Assembly: GCF_008704495.1 (NCBI RefSeq) | Contig: NZ_CP023699.1 | Location: forward strand, 2,418,001 to 2,482,000 | From: Streptomyces kanamyceticus | GTDB taxonomy: Bacteria; Actinomycetota; Actinomycetes; Streptomycetales; Streptomycetaceae | DNA: 64,000 nucleotides | Reading direction: 5' to 3' | Shown: in pieces, positions 25,101 through 56,647 of the stretch | Layout: each line of letters begins with the position of its first letter | Position numbering within the stretch: the stretch's first letter is position 1 | Notes under the pieces: model-generated | Databases searched by the model: none | Told to the model about the DNA's origin: nothing | What the model saw: the letters and a program-made list of their open reading frames with translations, nothing else | Made by a program: the position numbers and the translations under genes

Positions 25101-28100
25101 GCGGCGCCCATCGGGACGCGCTCGCGCATGTCGTTCAGGAAGTTGGCGAGGCTGCCCCTGCTGACGACGACGCCCTTGGGCCGCCCGGTCGAGCCCGAGG
25201 TGTAGATGACGTAGGCGGGGTGCGCGGCATCGGCGACTTCGGCCAACGGGTCTGCCACCGAGGGAAGTTCGGCCCGGAGGTCGTCGAGCAGCAGCCACTC
25301 CAGCCCGGTTGCCGCGTCCAGGTCCCGCACGGTCTCCGTGGTGCCGATGGCCAGCATCGGGCGGCTGTCCGCCAGCATGTACGCGATGCGCTCGCGCGGG
25401 TGGCCCGGATCGATCGGCAGATAGGCGGCGCCGCTCTTGAGCACGGCGAGCAGGCTGACGATCAGGTCGGCGCCGCGCGGCAGGACGAGCGCGACGAACC
25501 GCTCTGGCCCCGCACCCTTGGCACGGAGCAGCGCCGCCAACCGCTCCGCGCGCGAGTCCAGTTCGGCGTACGTGAGGGTGGTGTCACCCACGCTCAACGC
25601 CGGGTGTCCGGGGGTGCGGGCGGCCTGCGCGCGGAACGCCTCGGCGACGGACTCGGCGGGGAAGGCGCGCACGGTGGCGCCGTCCCTGCCGAGCAGCCGG
25701 TCGCGCTCGGCGGGCGCGAGCAGGTCGACGGCGCCGATGCGCAGGTCCGGGTCCGCCACGGCGGCGGCGAAGACCCGCTCCAGGCGGGCGACGAGCGCCT
25801 CGGCCGTGCCCCGGTCGAAGAGGTCCGTGCTGTAGGTCACCGAGCCGTGCAGCCCCGCGGGCGCCCGCCCCTCGGCGAACTGCTCGGTGAACGCGAACGA
25901 CAGGTCGAAGCGGGCCGCGCCGTCCCCGCCGCCGACCACCGAGACGTCGAGCCCGGGCAGCCCGCCGATCGCGTCGGCCGCGGCGCCCTCGTCGGCGTTG
26001 TGGACGGTGAGCAGGATCTGGAAGAGCGGGTGACGGCCGAGCGAGCGGACCGGGTTGAGGGCCTCCACGAGCTGCTCGAAGGGCAGGTCCTGATGGGCGT
26101 AGGCGGCCAGGTCGGTGCCGCGCACGGCGGCGAGCAGATCACGGAAGGTCGGGTCGCCGCTCGTGTCGGTGCGCAGGACCAGGGTGTTCATGAAGAACCC
26201 GATGAGGTCGTCGAGCGCGGCGTCGGTGCGGCCCGCGATCGGCGTGCCGATCGGGATGTCGGTGCCCGCGCCGAGCCGGTTCAGGAGCGCCGCCACGGCG
26301 GTCTGCGCGACCATGAACATGCTGGTGTGCGTGGACCTGGCAAGATCGGCGAGCCCCTGGTGCGCCTCGGCCGACAGCGTGAAGGCCACCCGGTCGCCCC
26401 GGTGCGAGGCGACGGCGGGCCGCGCCCTGTCGGCGGGCAGCTGGAGCTCCTCGGGCAGCCCGGCCAACTGCTTCTGCCAATAGCCGAGTTGGGTGGCGAG
26501 CACACTCTCCGCGTCGTCCGCGCCGCCGAGCGTCTCGTGCTGCCACAGCGTGTAGTCCGCGTACGCCACGTCCGGCGCGGTCCAGTCCGGCGCGAGCCCG
26601 CCGGTGCGCGCGGTGTAGGCGGCGCTCAGGTCCCGGGCGAGCGGCGTCATCGACCAGGCGTCGCCCGCGATGTGGTGCAGCAGGATGAGCAGTACGTGTT
26701 CGTCGGGCGTGACCTTGAACAGCGTGGCCCGCACCGGGAGTTCGGCGGCCAGGTCGAAGCAGTGGCGGGCGGCCTCGCCGAGCTCGCGCGTGACGTCCTC
26801 GCTCGCGCAGGCCACGAGGTCGAACGCGGGGCACGCGTCCTCGGGCGCGAGCACGATCTGGCGGGGCCCCTCGTCGTCCTCGGCGAAGACGGTGCGCAGG
26901 CTCTCGTGCCGCGCCACGACGTCCGCGAGCGCGGAGCGCAGCGCGCCCTCGTCGAGGTCGCCCTTCAGGCGCAGGGCGGTCGGCATGTTGTACGTCGCCG
27001 AAGGACCCTCCAGCTGGTGCAGGAACCAGAGGCGGCGCTGGGCGTACGACAGCGGGACGCGCTCGGGACGGGGCCTGGCGACCAGCGCGGCACGCCCGCG
27101 CCCCGCCGTGGCCACCGCCGCCGCGACACCGGCCACCGTCGGCGTCTCGAACAGCTGGCGGATGGGCAGTTCCACGTCCAGCGTCCGGCGGATCCTGCTG
27201 ACGAGCCGGGTGGCCCGCAGGGAGTGCCCGCCGAGGGTGAAGAAGTCGTCGTCGATGCCGACCCGGTCGAGTCCGAGCACCTCGGCGAAGAGCGTGCAGA
27301 GGATCTCTTCCTGCGGCGTACGCGGACCACGGCCGCCCGCCGGACGGTCGGCGTAGGCGGGCGCGGGCAGCGCGGCCCGGTCCAGCTTGCCGTTCACGGT
27401 GAGCGGCAGCGCGTCCAGCACGACGACCGCCGACGGCACCATGTAGTCGGGCAGCTGCCCGCTCAACTCGGCGAGGAGGTGCGCCGGTTGCACGGTGCGT
27501 CCGTCGGCGGCCACTGTGTAGGCCACCAGCTGGTGGTCGCCGGGCTCGTCCTCGCGCAGCACGAGGGCGGCCTGGGCGACGGCCGGGTGCGCGAGCACGG
27601 CGGACTCGATCTCGCCGAGCTCGATGCGGTGACCGCGCAGCTTCACCTGGTGGTCGGTACGGCCGACGTACTCCAGCTGGCCTTCGTGATTCCAGCGGGC
27701 GAGGTCACCCGAGCGGTACATCCGCGCACCCGGCTCGCCGTACGGGTCGGCGGTGAAGCGCTCGGCGGTGAGACCGGCCCGGCCCCAGTAACCGCGCGCC
27801 AACTGCGGGCCCGCGAGATAGAGCTCACCCGCGACACCCACCGGGGCGGGCCGCAGCGCACCATCCAGGACGTACATCCGCAGGTGCCCGAAGGGACGAC
27901 CGATCGGCACGGGACCGTTGGCGACCGCCTGACCGGGCAGAATCTCGAACTGCGCGCAGTTCACCGTCGACTCGGTCGGACCGTAGGCGTTGATGACGCG
28001 GACAGAGGGGTGCCCCTCGCGCCACACCGCGAGCGCCTCACCGGTCAGCTGCTCGCCGCCGATGATCAGCGTCCCGCTCGGGCTCACCGAATCCGGTAGC

Positions 28101-30198
28101 TCCTGGAGCAGCGGGAGGTGGCTCGGAGTCACCTTCATCAACGAAGGCTGCGCACGCGACGCATGGTCGTCACCGTCCAGCGCGGCGAGGTGGACGTGAC
28201 CGCCGACCGTCAGCGGGGTCCACAGCGCGGTCACCGTCAGGTCGAAGGACAGCGGCGAGTGCAGGACGGTCGCACCGGACGCGTCCGGATAGGCAGCACC
28301 CGCATGGCCCAAGTAGGCGGCCACAGCGCGGTGTTCGACCACCACGCCCTTCGGACGGCCGGTCGAACCCGACGTATAGATGACGTAGGCGGTGTCGCCG
28401 GGAGCGGGGTCGGCCAACTCGGCTTCGTCGTCGGCCAGTTCAAGACCATCGAGTACGACGACCGGGACCTGCGTCGCAGGAAGCCCGCCCGCCACCTCCG
28501 CCGACGTAAGAACCAGAACCGGCGCCGCGTCCTCCAACATGTAGGAGATCCGCTCCACCGGGTACTCCGGATCCACCGGAACGTACGCCGCACCCGACTT
28601 CACCACCGCGAGCAACGCCACCACGGCGTCGACACCACGAGGCATGGCGACGGCCACGAACCGCTCGGCGCCCGCACCCCGCGTGATCAGATACCGCGCG
28701 AGCCGATCCGCACGAGCCACCAACTCCCCATACGTGAGCGCCGAATTCTCATCGCTCACGGCCACCGCATCCGGCGCGACCCGCGCCCTCTCCGAAACCA
28801 GCTCCGGCAGCGACACCGACGACACCACACCACCCGCGTCGCCGTTCCACTCCACCAACACCCGCTCACGATCCACCGCACCCAGCAGGCCGATCCGGCC
28901 CACCGGCACCTCCGCGTCGGCCACGAACGCCGCGAGGACCCGGGCGACCCGCTCCGCGATCTCGTGGACCCGCTCGTCCCCAAGGAGGTCGGGGCGGTAG
29001 TCCACGCGCACGTTCAGCGCGGTGCCGCGCAGGTCGGCGATGAGCTGCATGGTGAAGTGGCCGCCGCCGCGGATCGCGGCGCTGTCCACGGTGAGGCCCG
29101 CGGAGCCGAGTCCGGCGTCCAGTTTCGCGGCGTTGACGGGGTAGTTCTCGAAGACCATGCCGGTGTCGAACAGGCCGGTGGACCCTGCCCAGCTCTGCGC
29201 CTCGGCCAGGCTGACCCACTGGTGGTCGAGGAGCCTGGTCTGCTCCTCCTGGAGGCGGCGCAAGTACTGGCCCACGGACTCGGCGGGGTCGATGCGGGCG
29301 CGCAGCGGCACGGTGTTCATGAAGAGGCCGACCATGCTCTCCACGCCGGGCAGTTCGGCGGGGCGGCCCGACACCGTGACGCCGAAGACCGCCTCCGACG
29401 CGCCGGTCAGCTGGGCGAGGACCAGCGCCCAGGCGCCCTGCACCATCGTGTTGACGGTGAGGCCCTGCGCCCGGGCCCGGTCGACGAGCTTGGTGCTGAC
29501 GTCCGGGTCGAGCGGCACGGGCATCTGGCGCGGGAGTTCGGTGATGGGGCCCGCGTCGGGCGCCACGACGGTCGGCGACTCGATGCCCGCGAGGGCCTCG
29601 GTCCACGCGGCGCGCGCCGCGTCCTTGTCGCGTTCGCCGAGCCAGGCCAGGTACTCGGCGAAGGGCCGCGGGCGGGGCAGGGCCGCGCCGGTCGTGCCCG
29701 TGTAGAGCGCGGTCAGTTCGCGCAGCAGGATGGGCAGGGACCAGCCGTCGAACAGCATGTGGTGGTTGGTCATGACCAACCGGTGTCGGTTGGGGGCCAG
29801 TTGGATGAGCGTGAAGCGGATCAGTGGCGGGCGCGCGGGGTCGAAGCGGCGCAGCCGGTCCTCCTCGACGGTGCGCCGCGCCTCGTCCTCGCGCTTGTCG
29901 TCGTCGAGCGCGGTGAGGTCGACGACCGTCCAGGGCACCCGCACGCCGCGCATGACGATCTGCACCCAGTCGCCGTTCTTGCGCTGGCGGAAGGAGGCCC
30001 GCAGTGTGGCGTGCCGGTCGAGGAGCTGCTGCGCCGCGGCGCGCATGGCCTCCGCGTCGAGCTCGCCGTCCAGGTCGAGGACGAACTGGCGGATGTAGAC
30101 GTCGAGTCCGGCCTTGTCGAAGAGGCTGAGGAAGAGGAAGCCCTCTTGCAGCGAGGACAGCGGCTGGATGTCCTCGATCTGTGGTGGCTGCTTGCTCA

Positions 30199-30199
<1 letters not shown>
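19193..30199 (-). CDS. cdaPSII: Nonribosomal peptide synthetase 2, modules 7-9
   Basis: A 3668-residue enzyme (about 3670 for CdaPSII from memory). The GTG at 30199 shares its first base with the TAG stop of NRPS 1 (TAGTG), so translation is coupled. Domain order: C (1-435), A, T (Ser993), C (1045-1480), A, T (Ser2053), C (2105-2540), A, T (Ser3127), E (about 3185-3640). The first C domain opens with [12 protein letters not shown], fitting a D-donor from module 6. The other two open with [11 protein letters not shown] or [11 protein letters not shown], the L-donor type. The last carrier domain has LGGDSI, normal before an epimerase, and the E domain has HHFSVDA. The C-terminal segment serves as a docking interface to NRPS 3 (inference). 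Confidence 0.96.
19196..23899 (-). other. NRPS module 9 (C-A-T-E), predicted D-Asn
   Basis: C motif HHIAGDG. Pocket code by eye DLTKVGEVG, close to the Asn code DLTKLGEVG. The carrier motif LGGDSI is followed by an epimerisation domain with HHFSVDA, giving a D-residue. In CDA this residue can be 3-hydroxylated. Confidence 0.87.
23900..27094 (-). other. NRPS module 8 (C-A-T), predicted Gly
   Basis: C motif HHIAGDA. Pocket code by eye DILQLGVIW, one change from the usual Gly code DILQLGLIW. No epimerase, as expected for glycine. Confidence 0.88.
27095..30199 (-). other. NRPS module 7 (C-A-T), predicted Asp
   Basis: C motif HHMLFDG. Pocket code by eye DLTKIGAVN, an Asp code as in CDA and daptomycin. 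The A domain is almost identical to those of modules 4 and 5. Asp7 with Gly8 completes the D-x-D-G calcium motif. Confidence 0.88.
27216..28945 (-). repeat. Near-identical Asp adenylation segment, copy in module 7
   Basis: The DNA from the end of the C domain through the A domain to the carrier domain matches the module 4 copy over long identical runs, at a nearly constant offset of about 10.94 kb. By-eye comparison only; identity not computed. Confidence 0.8.
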
Positions 30200-52197
<21,998 letters not shown>

Positions 52198-52288
52198 CTG
52201 TCTCCTCACAATCCTGATCAAGCTGTGCTGTGCCGCCGGGGCTGGATCTCTGGGCGCACGGGGCGCCGGGGGTGACTCTCCGGGACGC

Positions 52289-52555
52289 TCAGGCGCCCGC
52301 GAGCTTGCCGGTGAGCAGCTCGCCCAGGGCGGCGGGCGTGGGGTGGTTCCACATCTCCTCGGCGTCGATCTCGACGCCGAAGTGGTCCTCGATGTCGACG
52401 GCGAGCGACATGGCGCCCACCGAGTCGAGGCCGTAGTCGGCGAACGGACGCTGTGGATCGATGTCCTCGACCGCGCGCCGCGCGTACCCGGCGAACCGCT
52501 CGGTCAGCCAGGCCGTAATGGATTCAACAGAATGCTCAGCAGAAATCGGACGCAT
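52289..52555 (-). CDS. Stand-alone acyl carrier protein (DptF type)
   Basis: An 88-residue acidic protein from the ATG at 52555, with AGGGGGG upstream; DptF is about the same size. The phosphopantetheine site is YGLDSVGAM, with Ser45. Helix 3 has [21 protein letters not shown], as in carrier proteins that work with acyl-AMP ligases. It lies 91 nt before NRPS 1 in the same direction. It should carry the fatty acid activated by the ligase at the right edge and hand it to the starter C domain. In the S. coelicolor CDA cluster the carrier protein sits among fatty acid synthase genes, as I recall, not here. Confidence 0.92.
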   Translation of the reverse strand: MRPISAEHSVESITAWLTERFAGYARRAVEDIDPQRPFADYGLDSVGAMSLAVDIEDHFGVEIDAEEMWNHPTPAALGELLTGKLAGA

Positions 52556-52600
52556 GGCGACCCCCCTGTGTCGACAACCCGATACATCCTGCGATAGAAC

Positions 52601-52623
52601 CTGTCGATATAGTTCCCCGACAG
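52601..52623. promoter_or_regulatory. Inverted repeat CTGTCG-N11-CGACAG
   Basis: Perfect 6-bp arms at 52601-52606 and 52618-52623 around an AT-rich spacer that contains the possible -10 of the NRPS operon. A related palindrome, TGTCGACA, lies at about 52568-52575. Candidate operator. Confidence 0.4.
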
Positions 52624-52647
52624 TCTTCAGGATGCACAATAATTGGA

Positions 52648-52676
52648 TTCGAGCGAGACGGTAGCAGCCGCTCGAA
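52648..52676. promoter_or_regulatory. Inverted repeat TTCGAGCG-N13-CGCTCGAA
   Basis: Perfect 8-bp arms at 52648-52655 and 52669-52676, start to start 21 bp, two helix turns. The arm holds TCGAGCG, the heptamer known from DnrI-type SARP sites, but here inverted rather than direct. Candidate site for CdaR or AbsA2. Confidence 0.45.
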
Positions 52677-52869
52677 GAGACCGTCAAGATTATTCAAGTC
52701 CGAGACATACTCGCAGGTCAGAGCCGTAATATGGCTTCAATAACGAGGGTATAAACCAAGCTCGTAAAGTAGCCTCCAGGGGCATTAGCGGGATCCTTGA
52801 AAAGGTGCATGGATTACCGCCCTCCATGCCAGGAATTCGCACTTGGTAAGCCATCCTCTTGGAGCTGGT

Positions 52870-53955
52870 ATGTCACCAACCACCATTGCGTACTCGGAGC
52901 TGTACACCGCGCGCGAGGACGCGGCCACGAGCTATTTCACCGATCGCTTCGGCTTCCGTCTGATCGCCACGGCGGGGCCCGAGACCGGCACGGCCGACCG
53001 CCGCTCGTGGGCGCTGCGCAACGGCGCGGTCACCCTCGTCGTCACCGCACCGGTCGGCGAGGACGGCGAGGTCTCCCGTTACCTCGACGCGCACGGCGAC
53101 TCCTTCGCCGACCTCGCCTTCGTCTGCGAGGACCTCCCCGTGGACTTCGCGCGGGCCACCGGCGCGGGCGCCACCGCGCTGCGCGAGCCGGCCGACGCCG
53201 TCGACCCGGCGCGCGAGGACCGCTTCGCGGTCGTCTCGGGCTTCGGCGACCTGCGCCACACCCTCGTACAGCCGTCGCAGTCGCCCGCGGGGTCGCTGCC
53301 GCCGGACCGCCGCTGGAACATCGACGAGACCGCCGCCGCCGACACCCCGGCCACCGCCACCGTCCTCGGCGGCGTCGACCACATCGCGGCCTGCCTGCCC
53401 GTCGACACCCTCAAGCGGACCGTCGACTTCTACAACCAGGCGTTCGACCTGCACTACTTCTCCGAGGAGTACATCCTCGTCGGCGACCAGGCCATGGACT
53501 CCAAGGTGGTGCGCAACGAGTCCGGCGGCATCACCTTCACGCTCATCGAGCCCGACCCGACCCGCAACCCGGGCCAGATCGACCAGTTCCTCGCCGCGCA
53601 CGGCGGAGCGGGCGTGCAGCACCTGGCCTTCCTCGTCGAGGACATCATCGGCTCGGTGCGCGAACTCGGCGGCCGCGGCGTGGAGTTCCTCAACACCCCC
53701 GCCACGTACTACGACGTGATCCGCGAGCGCGTCGGGGACCTCGATGAGCACATCGCCGACCTGCGCGAGACCAACGTCCTGGTGGACCGCGACGAGTGGG
53801 GCCACCTGCTGCAGATCTTCACCCGCTCGCCCTACGAGCGCGGCACGGTCTTCTACGAGCTCATCCAGCGCAACGGCGCCCAGGGCTTCGGCAGTTCCAA
53901 CATCAAGGCGCTGTACGAGGCCGTCGAGCGCGCCCGGGAGACGGCGAACAAGTGA
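52870..53955 (+). CDS. hmaS: 4-hydroxymandelate synthase (HPPD-like dioxygenase)
   Basis: Encodes 361 residues from the ATG at 52870, preceded by GGAG. Two vicinal-oxygen-chelate halves are visible. The iron ligands are His in GVDHIAACLP, His in GVQHLAFLVED and Glu in VFYELIQRNG. HmaS turns 4-hydroxyphenylpyruvate into 4-hydroxymandelate with Fe(II) and oxygen. Sequence alone does not separate it from the catabolic HPPD with certainty, but its coupling to hmo and hpgT makes HmaS the sound call. It starts the Hpg operon; its stop overlaps the hmo GTG (GTGA). Confidence 0.93.
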   Translation: MSPTTIAYSELYTAREDAATSYFTDRFGFRLIATAGPETGTADRRSWALRNGAVTLVVTAPVGEDGEVSRYLDAHGDSFADLAFVCEDLPVDFARATGAGATALREPADAVDPAREDRFAVVSGFGDLRHTLVQPSQSPAGSLPPDRRWNIDETAAADTPATATVLGGVDHIAACLPVDTLKRTVDFYNQAFDLHYFSEEYILVGDQAMDSKVVRNESGGITFTLIEPDPTRNPGQIDQFLAAHGGAGVQHLAFLVEDIIGSVRELGGRGVEFLNTPATYYDVIRERVGDLDEHIADLRETNVLVDRDEWGHLLQIFTRSPYERGTVFYELIQRNGAQGFGSSNIKALYEAVERARETANK

Positions 53956-55079
53956 CGCCGCTGAGCCTCGACGAGTACGCCGCCCTCGCCCGGCGTGAAC
54001 TCCCCAAGGACGTCTGGGACTTCATCGCGGGCGGCGCGGGCCGGGAGCGGACCCTCGCGGCCAACGAGGCGGCGTACGACACGGTGTGCCTGCGCCCCAA
54101 GGCCCTCCCCGGCTTCACCGAGCCCGACACCCACGTCGAGGTGCTCGGCAGCCGGTGGGCCGCGCCGCTCGGCGTGGCCCCCGTCGCGTACCACGAACTG
54201 GCGCACCGCGACGGCGAGACCGGCACGGCCGGGGCGGCGGGCGCGCTCGGCCTGCCGTTGGTGGTCTCCACCTTCGCGAGCCAGAGCCTGGAACGGGTCG
54301 CGCGCGACGCGAGCGCCCCGCTGTGGCTACAAATGTATTGCTTCCGCGACGAGGAGGTGACGCGGTCGCTGGCCGGGCGCGCCGCCGCCGCGGGCTACGA
54401 GGCCCTCGTCGTCACGGTCGACACCCCCTTCATGGGGCGGCGCCTGCGCGATCTGCGCAACGGCTTCCAGGTGCCGCCCCACATCGTGCCCGCCAACCTG
54501 GTCGAAGGGCTTGCCGACGGCGCGCGAGCGGCCGACGCGGCATCGCCCGCGGCGCACAGCCGCACCGCCTTCCACCCGGCGCTCGACTGGTCGGTGGTCG
54601 CCCGCCTGCGCGAGTGGAGCGGCCTGCCCGTCCTCGCCAAGGGCGTGCTGAGCGGCGAGGACGCGCGGGCCGCGCTTGACGCGGGCGTCGCCGGGATCAT
54701 CGTGTCCAACCACGGCGGCCGCCAACTCGACGGCGCACCGGCCACGTTGGAGGTGCTGCCCGAGGTGGTGGCCGCCGTCGGGGGCCGCTGTCCCGTCCTC
54801 GTGGACGGCGGCATCAGGCGCGGCTCGGACATCGTCGTCGCGCTCGCCCTCGGCGCCACCGCCGTCCTCGTCGGACGCCCCGTGCTGCACGGCCTCGCGG
54901 TGGACGGCGCGGCGGGCGCGCACGCCGTACTCTCACTCCTGATGCGGGAGCTCGCCGACACCATGGCGCTCACCGGACGCGCCACGGTCGACGCCGTCGA
55001 CGCCTCGGTCCTCGCGCCGCGCGCGATGCACCTCCGGCATCTGGACGACCTTCCGTACCTCCCGAAGGAGCAGCGCTGA
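53952..55079 (+). CDS. hmo: 4-hydroxymandelate oxidase (FMN-dependent)
   Basis: Encodes 375 residues from the GTG at 53952, in the GTGA overlap with hmaS. It belongs to the glycolate/lactate oxidase family: the N-terminal KDVWDFIAGGAG block, LWLQMYCF, the active-site SNHGGRQLDGAPATLE with the catalytic His and Arg, and the FMN phosphate loop VDGGIRRGSDIVVALALGA. It oxidises 4-hydroxymandelate to 4-hydroxybenzoylformate. A short run of AT-ending codons (CTA CAA ATG TAT, near 54325) stands out in this GC-rich gene. The stop TGA shares its last base with the hpgT ATG. Confidence 0.94.
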   Translation: MTPLSLDEYAALARRELPKDVWDFIAGGAGRERTLAANEAAYDTVCLRPKALPGFTEPDTHVEVLGSRWAAPLGVAPVAYHELAHRDGETGTAGAAGALGLPLVVSTFASQSLERVARDASAPLWLQMYCFRDEEVTRSLAGRAAAAGYEALVVTVDTPFMGRRLRDLRNGFQVPPHIVPANLVEGLADGARAADAASPAAHSRTAFHPALDWSVVARLREWSGLPVLAKGVLSGEDARAALDAGVAGIIVSNHGGRQLDGAPATLEVLPEVVAAVGGRCPVLVDGGIRRGSDIVVALALGATAVLVGRPVLHGLAVDGAAGAHAVLSLLMRELADTMALTGRATVDAVDASVLAPRAMHLRHLDDLPYLPKEQR

Positions 55080-56398
55080 TGGCCCGTTCCGCCGCCGGGG
55101 ACCCGGCGCCCGACGCTCCCGCCGTGGAGCTCGACGCGGGCGCGCTGCACGCCAGCGTGACCAGCCCGGTCCTGACCACCATGACGTTCCTGAACGAGAT
55201 CACCTACCGCTACCCCGACGCGGTGTCCTTCGCGCCCGGCCGCCCCTACGAGGGGTTCTTCGCCGCGGACGAGATCCCGCGCCTGGTCCAGGCGTACATC
55301 GACCACCTGCGGGACTCCGGGAAGAGCGAGGACGAGGTCCGTACCGCGCTGTTCCAGTACGGCCCCACCGCGGGCCAGATCCGTGAACTCGTCGCCCGGA
55401 TGCTGCGGGTGGACGAGGACATCGACGTGCCCCCGGAGTCGGTCGTGGTGACCGTGGGCTGCCAGGAGGCCGTCCTCCTGGTCCTCCGGGCGCTGTGCCG
55501 CGACCCCGACGACGTCGTCCTCGTCGACAACCCCTGCTACGTGGGCGTCACGGGCGCCGCCCGGCTCCTGGAGATCCCCGTGGTGGCGGTGCCCGGCACC
55601 GGCACCGGCGTGGACCTCGGCGAACTGGAGCGCACCGTCGCGGAACTGACCGCCCGGGGCAAGCGGGTGCGGGCCCTGTACGTGGTGCCCGACTGCTCCA
55701 ACCCGACCGGCGTCAGCATGGAGCGCGCCGACCGCGAGGCGCTCCTGGAGACGGCCCGCCGCCTGGACCTGCTGCTCCTGGAGGACAATCCGTACGGGCT
55801 CTTCAGCAGTCGGCGCCTGCCCACCCTGAAGTCCCTGGACGAGCGCCAACAGGTCGTCTACCTCGGCTCGTTCGCCAAGAGCGCCTTCCCCGGCGCCCGC
55901 GTCGGCTACGTGGTGGCGGACCAGCGGGTCACCGGCGCCGGACTGCTCGCCGCCGAACTCGCCAAGATCAAGAGCATGATCACGGTCAACACCCCGAGCG
56001 TCTCGCAGGCGGTGATCGGCGCCATGCTCCTGTCCGGCGACGGCGGCCTGCGCGAGGCGAACACCGTGGCGGCCAAGCACTACCAGGACATGATGGGCCG
56101 CATCAGGGACGGCCTGGAGCGCGAGTTCCCGAGCGCGGACCGGACCCGCTCCCAGGTCTCCTGGAACCGTCCGGACGGCGGCTTCTTCCTCAGCCTCGAC
56201 GTCCCCTTCGAGGCGGACGACGCGGCACTCGACGTCTCGGCCCGCGAGTTCGGGGTCCTGTGGACGCCGATGCGCTACTTCCACCTGGGCCACGACGGCG
56301 ACCGCCAGATCAGACTCTCCTGCAGTTACCTGACGGCCGAACAGGTGGACGAGGGCATCACGCGCTTGGCGGCAATGATCCGCCATCTCTCAGCCTGA
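55079..56398 (+). CDS. hpgT: 4-hydroxyphenylglycine aminotransferase
   Basis: Encodes 439 residues from the ATG at 55079, which overlaps the hmo stop (TGATG) with AAGGAG just upstream. It is a fold-type I PLP aminotransferase: DCSNPTG, LLEDNPYG and the PLP lysine in GSFAKSAFPGARVGY (near residue 270), with an Arg in RQIRLSCSYL for the carboxylate. HpgT transfers the amino group of Tyr to 4-hydroxybenzoylformate, giving Hpg and regenerating 4-hydroxyphenylpyruvate, so the three genes form a cycle. The product feeds module 6. Its terminator is interrupted by the IS element. Confidence 0.94.
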   Translation: MARSAAGDPAPDAPAVELDAGALHASVTSPVLTTMTFLNEITYRYPDAVSFAPGRPYEGFFAADEIPRLVQAYIDHLRDSGKSEDEVRTALFQYGPTAGQIRELVARMLRVDEDIDVPPESVVVTVGCQEAVLLVLRALCRDPDDVVLVDNPCYVGVTGAARLLEIPVVAVPGTGTGVDLGELERTVAELTARGKRVRALYVVPDCSNPTGVSMERADREALLETARRLDLLLLEDNPYGLFSSRRLPTLKSLDERQQVVYLGSFAKSAFPGARVGYVVADQRVTGAGLLAAELAKIKSMITVNTPSVSQAVIGAMLLSGDGGLREANTVAAKHYQDMMGRIRDGLEREFPSADRTRSQVSWNRPDGGFFLSLDVPFEADDAALDVSAREFGVLWTPMRYFHLGHDGDRQIRLSCSYLTAEQVDEGITRLAAMIRHLSA

Positions 56399-56419
56399 GG
56401 CTGCCCCCCCCATTACCGT

Positions 56420-56647
56420 TCTCGTAGTCCCGCAACGGGACTACCGGCCTTCGGAGTTGGCATGACTACCTCCCCTTGTCGAGTGCATGGCCCGGGGGGT
56501 GGTGTCACCGGCTCCGAAGGCACTGACAGACCGCTGATTAGAGGCATGACCACCGGCCTTTCCCCAGGTCGGGAGGCTCTTCGTAATGTGGATGTGGCGA
56601 TCAGTGCCGTGGCGAGGCCGGGTGAACAGCACCGAAGGAACCACGAC
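56420..56647 (+). ncRNA. Possible bridge RNA in the IS110 left end
   Basis: Noncoding leader between the IS left edge and the transposase start. It has a perfect hairpin GTAGTCCCG-CAA-CGGGACTAC (56424-56444) and a 10-bp long-range pairing, GCCTTCGGAG (56447-56456) with CTCCGAAGGC (56512-56521). IS110 elements such as IS621 make a structured bridge RNA from this place to guide target and donor choice. Expression and loop pairing are not shown here. Confidence 0.4.

Larger units (their letters stand above)
52556..52869. promoter_or_regulatory. Divergent promoter region, NRPS operon / hmaS operon
   Basis: 314 bp, AT-rich compared with the genes. It must hold the promoter of the carrier protein-NRPS operon (minus) and of hmaS-hmo-hpgT (plus). 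A TATAAA at 52750-52755 is a possible -10 for hmaS; the matching -35 is not clear. On the minus strand CTATATCG at about 52604-52611 is a possible -10 for the NRPS operon. Two inverted repeats (listed separately) are likely regulator sites. No coding sequence is evident. Confidence 0.65.

Noticed and set aside
52870..53955. Catabolic 4-hydroxyphenylpyruvate dioxygenase
   Set aside because: Same fold and iron ligands, but the overlap with hmo and hpgT and the Hpg code of module 6 favour 4-hydroxymandelate synthase.
56462..56647. N-terminal extension of the IS110 transposase by 62 codons
   Set aside because: It crosses the structured noncoding left end, lacks family sequence, and the GTG at 56648 has a ribosome site and gives the usual length.
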